DNA of 9,923 nt from NCBI GenBank assembly GCA_012797825.1, contig JAAZOI010000168.1, forward strand, positions 1 through 9,923, given 5' to 3'. Within the stretch, counting starts at the first letter, position 1. Each line of letters starts with the position of its first letter. This DNA comes from Eubacteriaceae bacterium (GTDB taxonomy: Bacteria; Bacillota; Clostridia; Eubacteriales; UBA1433). The notes beneath the pieces were generated by a model. It ran no database searches, was not told where the DNA came from, and worked only from the letters and a program-made list of their open reading frames with translations. Positions 6,869-9,923 of this stretch are shown here, in pieces. The translations under genes and the position numbers were made by a program.

Positions 6869-7125
6869 TTTATTTATATAAAATAAAAAGTCCTTTAAAA
6901 TAAATTTAAAGGACGAATATTCCGCGGTTCCACCTTTTTTGGCAGCTGTGCTGCCCGCTTTGCGATTGTAATGTAATCAACATATGTGTTTTTGCAATTT
7001 GCTTCGCACAAACCTTACAAGCGGTTTTCATAAAGCATTTATCCTCGAACGCTTTCAGCATAGTGCGTTATCTTCTCTTTAGGCGATGCTTTATTACTCT
7101 TCTTTTTCATCGGTATTTTAAATTA
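6869..7125 (-). promoter_or_regulatory. T-box riboswitch (tRNA-Thr sensing) leader of thrS
   Basis: T-box leaders bind uncharged tRNA and let transcription continue when the amino acid is scarce. On the minus strand, stem I contains a perfect 9-bp helix (ATAAAGCAT at 7094-7086 with ATGCTTTAT at 7038-7030). It is flanked by AGTA on the 5' side and GAAAACCG on the 3' side, the shape of the specifier loop. The triplet there is ACC (7025-7023), a threonine codon, matching the downstream gene. Stem III is GGCAGC-ACA-GCTGCC (6955-6941). The T-box core AAGGTGGAACCGCGG spans 6936-6922; its TGGA (6932-6929) would pair with a tRNA end UCCA, which implies discriminator base U. The AAAGG before it can pair with CCTTT (antiterminator), competing with the terminator hairpin. 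Confidence 0.95.
6885..6914 (-). terminator. T-box regulated terminator
   Basis: On the minus strand GTCCTTTAAA (6914-6905) pairs perfectly with TTTAAAGGAC (6899-6890) around a 5-nt loop, followed by TTTTT (6889-6885). Its 5' arm overlaps the antiterminator partner CCTTT, so the two structures are mutually exclusive. Confidence 0.92.
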
Positions 7126-7131
7126 ATATTT

Positions 7132-7160
7132 TTTATAACACTTTAATTATAGTATGTCAA
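7132..7160 (-). promoter_or_regulatory. promoter of the thrS T-box transcript
   Basis: On the minus strand TTGACA (7160-7155) and TATAAA (7137-7132) are 17 nt apart, with an extended -10 TG one base before TATAAA. A perfect 16-nt A/T palindrome (7159-7174) overlaps the upstream edge of the -35 and could act as an UP-like element. The promoter begins 15 nt after the stop of the upstream acyltransferase-like gene. Confidence 0.82.
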
Positions 7161-7175
7161 TAAAAATTTTTATTA

Positions 7176-7868
7176 TCATATATCGCTGCATTCAGCCGCA
7201 AGCTCGTTTAGCCCTTCCTGCATAGTTTTGGCAATCTGTTTTAAGCTGCTGTTATCATCTTCATTAACAGAAAATTTTTCGCCGAGCATCATTTTTTTCT
7301 TGGATTTGCTTATATAAACAGGAATAAAATCAACATGTTTGCCGGTTTTTTCAAAATACAGCTTATCTATCTTAGCGAAACCAGAGTACAGTCTGCCGGT
7401 ATAGGGCTCTTTGCTTGTATAATCAATATCGGGAAATATTACAACCCTCTCATTGTTTATAAGGGCGTCTACGCTGTCTTCTATAGTCTTATATATATTA
7501 TGCATATCTAAACTGTTAATTCTGTAAACTGGAAGAGCATGCATTGAGTTTAATAAACGGGGGATAAAACAAGACAGAGCTTTGGCATAAATTTTTGAAA
7601 GTACGGGTTTAATTTTATAACGAGTAATAAATGTATAATTATAAAACTGATCATAGCAGTCTGTTTTGTCTAAAAACATGTTATATACCCACATACGTAC
7701 AGTAACAGGGCAGAATGTCATAAATGTAATAGGTCCGTACATATTCTGATGATGTCCTATATACACGCAAGGGGAAATGAATTCGCTTTTTTCAGGAACA
7801 GAAATTTTGGGCGCAAAAAAGTATTTAATTTTTTTACAAATTCTAAATAAAATTCCGTATTTAATCAT
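7176..7868 (-). CDS. PlsC/LPLAT-like acyltransferase homologue
   Basis: This 230-residue protein resembles the lysophospholipid acyltransferase (PlsC-like) superfamily, which moves an acyl chain onto a lipid or other hydroxyl at the membrane. The four blocks are recognisable in order: 'YIGHHQNMYGPI' (37-47, block I), 'LPVYRIN' (112-118, block II), 'VIFPDIDY' (143-150, block III) and 'FIPVYI' (181-186, block IV), plus 'YSGFAKI' (161-167). Block I departs from the catalytic HX4D: His40 is followed by QNMY and then Gly45, not Asp. Block III has FPDI instead of FPEG. It may therefore be a divergent or non-acylating member. No signal peptide is obvious; residues 1-20 are basic and hydrophobic, suiting a membrane-surface protein. 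The start ATG 7868 has AGAGG at a good distance. It is 15 bp downstream of the GT2-GtrA gene on the same strand, so the two are very likely one operon. Its substrate cannot be told. Confidence 0.68.
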   Translation of the reverse strand: MIKYGILFRICKKIKYFFAPKISVPEKSEFISPCVYIGHHQNMYGPITFMTFCPVTVRMWVYNMFLDKTDCYDQFYNYTFITRYKIKPVLSKIYAKALSCFIPRLLNSMHALPVYRINSLDMHNIYKTIEDSVDALINNERVVIFPDIDYTSKEPYTGRLYSGFAKIDKLYFEKTGKHVDFIPVYISKSKKKMMLGEKFSVNEDDNSSLKQIAKTMQEGLNELAAECSDI

Positions 7869-7883
7869 TAATGCCTCTATACA

Positions 7884-8960
7884 TTATTGGTATTTTAAAG
7901 TTCTTTTTTTAAAATCCAATCTTTTTTGAATTTGGTAGCTTATTATTGATATTAATAAATCTACAATCAACTTTATAAATACGATATTTATATTTTCAGT
8001 AAGAGAAAATTTTAAAACTGCAAAATAAGATACTATTATTTGAGCCAGCCAGAATAAATAGTATCTTATTACTTTATTTTTCGGCGGTATGTCATCAGTC
8101 GATAATTTTTTGTGGTTTACAATATAATTCACAATTGAAGAACCTATTCTTGCAATAATTGTAGCAAGAAGAATTTTTTGCGCAAGTTCTACATCAATAA
8201 AAAACAAATAAAAACATAACGCAAAAATTAATAGATCTATTAAACTTGCCGCAATATATTTTGATATATATGCAAAAAATGAGCTGAGTATCCGGATAAA
8301 TATTCTTGAAGCATCATAAAATGTTCTGAAATGGGATCCTTTATTATCGTTCATATAGATTGTCTTAATAGTCAATTTTATAATATCTATATTTTTTATC
8401 CTCAAATATGCAAGCACATTCATTTCATAATCATATCTGTCGCCTTTGATGTTAAGCATAGATTCAATTAAATCTGTTGTAAAACCTCTTAAACCGCTTT
8501 GCGTGTCCCAAATATTGCATCCGTAAAGAACCGAGAATAATAATGCGCTTGTAGCGTTTCCTATGCGAGAGCGTATAGGTACATTTTTATTATACAAATC
8601 TCTCTGCCCGAGCACGGCTTTTTTACTGGTGGTATTTTCTATTATTTTTGAGATTTTTATTATATCATCTATGTCGTGCTGACCGTCCGCATCAGCGGTA
8701 ATAAGGCCCGAATAAAAAGGGTAATTATCGATAAAATATCTGTAAGCTGTTTTTAATGCTGCGCCCTTGCCCCTGTTTACTTCGTGGGTAAGCACAATGC
8801 AGCCTTCAATATCTGCTAATTCTTCAAATATATTATTATAAATACAATTGCTTCCGTCATTAACAATAATAACCGGCTTCAGATTATTATTTATTATTTT
8901 TTTAACATAATCTGTCAACGATTTATCAGGATTAAGCGACGGTATAATAACGCTTACCAT
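7884..8960 (-). CDS. family 2 glycosyltransferase fused to a GtrA-like membrane domain
   Basis: The first ~215 of 358 residues are a DPM1-like GT-A glycosyltransferase: 'VSVIIPSLN' (2-10), 'VNDGS' (33-37), 'NRGKGAA' (62-68), the metal/nucleotide-sugar site 'DADGQHD' (90-96), 'DTQSGLRGF' (152-160) and 'RYDYEMN' (175-181). Such enzymes usually transfer a sugar from a nucleotide to polyprenyl phosphate on the inner face of the membrane. Residues about 231-350 form a GtrA-like domain with four hydrophobic helices, 'RIGSSIVNYIVNHKK' (271-285) and a basic end. GtrA proteins are thought to help flip lipid-linked sugars. A single-chain fusion of the two occurs in several bacteria. The ATG has AGGAA just upstream. 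It is the first gene of an operon with the acyltransferase-like gene. Sugar and acceptor are unknown. Confidence 0.9.
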   Translation of the reverse strand: MVSVIIPSLNPDKSLTDYVKKIINNNLKPVIIVNDGSNCIYNNIFEELADIEGCIVLTHEVNRGKGAALKTAYRYFIDNYPFYSGLITADADGQHDIDDIIKISKIIENTTSKKAVLGQRDLYNKNVPIRSRIGNATSALLFSVLYGCNIWDTQSGLRGFTTDLIESMLNIKGDRYDYEMNVLAYLRIKNIDIIKLTIKTIYMNDNKGSHFRTFYDASRIFIRILSSFFAYISKYIAASLIDLLIFALCFYLFFIDVELAQKILLATIIARIGSSIVNYIVNHKKLSTDDIPPKNKVIRYYLFWLAQIIVSYFAVLKFSLTENINIVFIKLIVDLLISIISYQIQKRLDFKKRTLKYQ

Positions 8961-8993
8961 AATTTTTCCTCAAATTAATAATATTTCTAACAA

Positions 8994-9002
8994 ATTATAT
9001 CA
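8994..9002 (-). promoter_or_regulatory. extended -10 promoter of the glycosyltransferase operon
   Basis: TG-A-TATAAT on the minus strand (9002-8994) lies 33 nt upstream of the glycosyltransferase ATG. No -35 resembling TTGACA is found at 16-18 nt, and the region is very AT-rich, so confidence is moderate. The rest of the gap up to the divergent rnpB promoter at 9115 shows no gene. Confidence 0.45.
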
Positions 9003-9114
9003 TATTTTAATTAATTATATTTTAAATCATATTTTATATTTAATAATAAATTATTTAAAAAAATTGTCTGATTTTGCAAAATTTTACTTGAAAACGTATT
9101 AACATTTATTTACT

Positions 9115-9143
9115 TTGACAATTATAAATTAAGTTTGTATAAT
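9115..9143 (+). promoter_or_regulatory. consensus promoter of the RNase P RNA gene
   Basis: TTGACA (9115-9120) and TATAAT (9138-9143) are perfect consensus hexamers at 17-nt spacing, as expected for a highly expressed stable RNA. Predicted start is near 9150, about 20 nt before the first conserved helix of rnpB. Confidence 0.93.
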
Positions 9144-9168
9144 TATAAACGTTATATTGTAATATTTT

Positions 9169-9497
9169 GTATGGAAGCCATTTGACCGCGCAATTTTTGT
9201 GAGGAAAGTCCGAGCTCCGCAGGGCAAAATGCCGGATAACGTCCGGTGAAGGCAACTTCAAGGAAAGTGCAACAGAAAACAAACCGCCGAATTTTCGGTA
9301 AGGATGAAACCGTGAGGTAAGAGCTCACGTAATATATAGGTAACTATATATTATGAAAACCCCATTTGGAGCAAGACCAAGTAGAACCGTTAAGCAGCTG
9401 CCCGTTGTGGTTCGTGGTAGGTCGCATAAGCATTTTGGCGACAAAGTGCTAAGATAGATGGTCATTAATACAGAACTCGGCTTATTCGCTTGCATAT
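9169..9497 (+). ncRNA. rnpB: RNase P RNA (bacterial type A)
   Basis: This is the catalytic RNA that removes 5' leaders from pre-tRNA. Conserved stretches occur in the right order: GAGGAAAGTCCGAGCTCC (P4 5' side), GGATAACGTCC, GGCAACTTC, AGGAAAGTGCAACAGAAA, GTGAGGTAAGAGCTCAC (P13), GGAGCAAGACCAAGTAG, TTCGTGGTAGG (P15 region) and ACAGAACTCGGCTTAT (P4 3' side). P14 is a 10-bp A/T helix (9330-9339 with 9344-9353) capped by a GTAA loop. AGCATTTT (9429-9436) pairs with AAAGTGCT (9443-9450), leaving loop GGCGAC. P1 is formed by 9169-9178 with 9488-9497. P12 is very short (CCGA-ATTT-TCGG, 9287-9298), and I find no P18 hairpin between the P16/P17 hairpin and ACAGAAC. At about 330 nt it is smaller than the 377-nt E. 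coli RNA. Ends are estimated from P1 pairing and are good to roughly 5 nt. Confidence 0.96.
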
Positions 9498-9513
9498 TAA
9501 ATATTATTTTTTT
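9488..9513 (+). terminator. probable rnpB termination region
   Basis: The 3' strand of P1 is followed by TAAATATTA and then seven T (9507-9513). The sequence 9161-9173 and 9493-9505 can extend P1 to about 13 bp, so the closing helix of the RNA itself, plus the T tract, may serve as terminator. There is no independent hairpin. Confidence 0.42.
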
Positions 9514-9573
9514 GCTATTCTTGTTTTATATATATAAATTTCTATTTATAATTATTCATTTATATTCATACGA

Positions 9574-9579
9574 TATAAT
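9574..9579 (+). promoter_or_regulatory. possible -10 element for the oxidoreductase gene
   Basis: TATAAT sits 80 nt before the ATG at 9660, with no good -35 upstream. The rest of the interval 9514-9647 is AT-rich and shows no gene or clear hairpin. The gene might instead depend on readthrough from rnpB. Confidence 0.25.
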
Positions 9580-9659
9580 ATGCACTATTGTGTTTTATTA
9601 TATATTGCACCAACTGTTTTTACAAAAAAATAAAAGATAGTTTTTGTAGGAGGAATTTT

Positions 9660-9923
9660 ATGTCAAAAATGAAAACAATGGATGGGAATACTGCTGCCGC
9701 ACATTCTGCATATGCGTTTACGGAAGTTGCAGCCATATTTCCGATAACGCCGTCATCGGTAATGGCTGAACTTTTGGACGAATGGTCCGCCCACGGCAGA
9801 AAAAACATTTTCGGTCAGGAAGTAAAAGTCGTTGAAATGCAAAGTGAAGGCGGAGCTGCGGGAGCGGTTCATGGTTCTTTATCTGCCGGTGCGCTAACAA
9901 GTACATTTACGGCATCGCAAGGT
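9660..9923 (+). CDS. nifJ: pyruvate:ferredoxin (flavodoxin) oxidoreductase, N-terminal part, cut by window edge
   Basis: The first 88 codons are open to the right edge. The protein begins with a short polar start (MSKMKTMDGN) and then 'TAAAHSAYAFTEVAAIFPIT', the first domain of single-chain PFOR enzymes. The thiamine-diphosphate/pyruvate loop 'FPITPSSVMAE' (27-37, Thr30) and 'EMQSEGGAAGAVHG' with Glu63 are present, as is 'TSTFTASQG' at the edge. PFOR converts pyruvate and CoA to acetyl-CoA and CO2, passing electrons to ferredoxin, in the cytoplasm of anaerobes. The start is fixed by AGGAGG (9648-9653) six nt before the ATG. Family members are about 1,170-1,200 residues, so over 90 percent lies outside the window. 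A related 2-oxoacid oxidoreductase cannot be fully excluded from 88 residues. Confidence 0.92.
   Translation, partial: MSKMKTMDGNTAAAHSAYAFTEVAAIFPITPSSVMAELLDEWSAHGRKNIFGQEVKVVEMQSEGGAAGAVHGSLSAGALTSTFTASQG

Noticed and set aside
7159..7174. A/T palindrome as terminator of the glycosyltransferase operon
   Set aside because: It is a 16-nt all-A/T palindrome with no loop or GC pairs, and it overlaps the thrS -35; it is too weak to act as a normal terminator.
9458..9640. 60-codon plus-strand reading frame
   Set aside because: Its first part lies within the 3' end of the RNase P RNA, there is no ribosome site, and the remainder is AT-rich sequence.

Overview
The window looks like the chromosome of an AT-rich, anaerobic Firmicute of the class Clostridia. 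I estimate GC by eye at about one third. Three things point this way: a T-box leader in front of a threonyl-tRNA synthetase gene, a bacterial type A RNase P RNA (Bacilli normally carry type B), and the start of a pyruvate:ferredoxin oxidoreductase gene. Ribosome binding sites are strong AGGAGG-type sequences. I see no insertion sequence, integrase, phage gene, tRNA or CRISPR array. This is a housekeeping region with a few uncharacterised envelope genes.

Layout. Positions 1-1365 (minus strand) hold an envelope-stress type pair: a PspC-domain protein followed, after one base, by a LiaF-like / toast-rack membrane protein that runs off the left edge. glmM (1538-2869, plus) diverges from this pair, has its own extended -10 promoter and ends at a clear hairpin terminator. 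Two uncharacterised plus-strand membrane protein genes follow (3075-3869 and 3976-4869). The second shows an internal duplication of a four-helix-like unit. A strong bidirectional terminator (4900-4933) separates them from the convergent gene thrS (4949-6853, minus). thrS is preceded by a T-box riboswitch whose specifier codon reads ACC (Thr) and by a near-consensus promoter.

Upstream of thrS on the same strand is a two-gene operon (8960 to 7176). It encodes a family 2 glycosyltransferase fused to a GtrA-like membrane domain, then a PlsC/LPLAT-like acyltransferase homologue. From 9115 onward the plus strand has a consensus promoter, the RNase P RNA gene (about 9169-9497), and the first 88 codons of a pyruvate:ferredoxin oxidoreductase gene cut by the right edge.

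How the genes fit together. Many products serve the cell envelope: GlmM makes glucosamine-1-phosphate for UDP-GlcNAc, the PspC/LiaF-like pair probably senses or responds to envelope stress, the GT2-GtrA/LPLAT-like pair probably modifies a lipid or lipid-linked sugar, and the two orphan proteins are membrane-embedded. thrS, rnpB and the oxidoreductase gene are core translation, tRNA processing and anaerobic metabolism. I found no convincing new multi-gene system. The best candidates for a second look are the two orphan membrane proteins, the GT2-GtrA/LPLAT-like operon, and a compact RNase P RNA that seems to lack helix P18.
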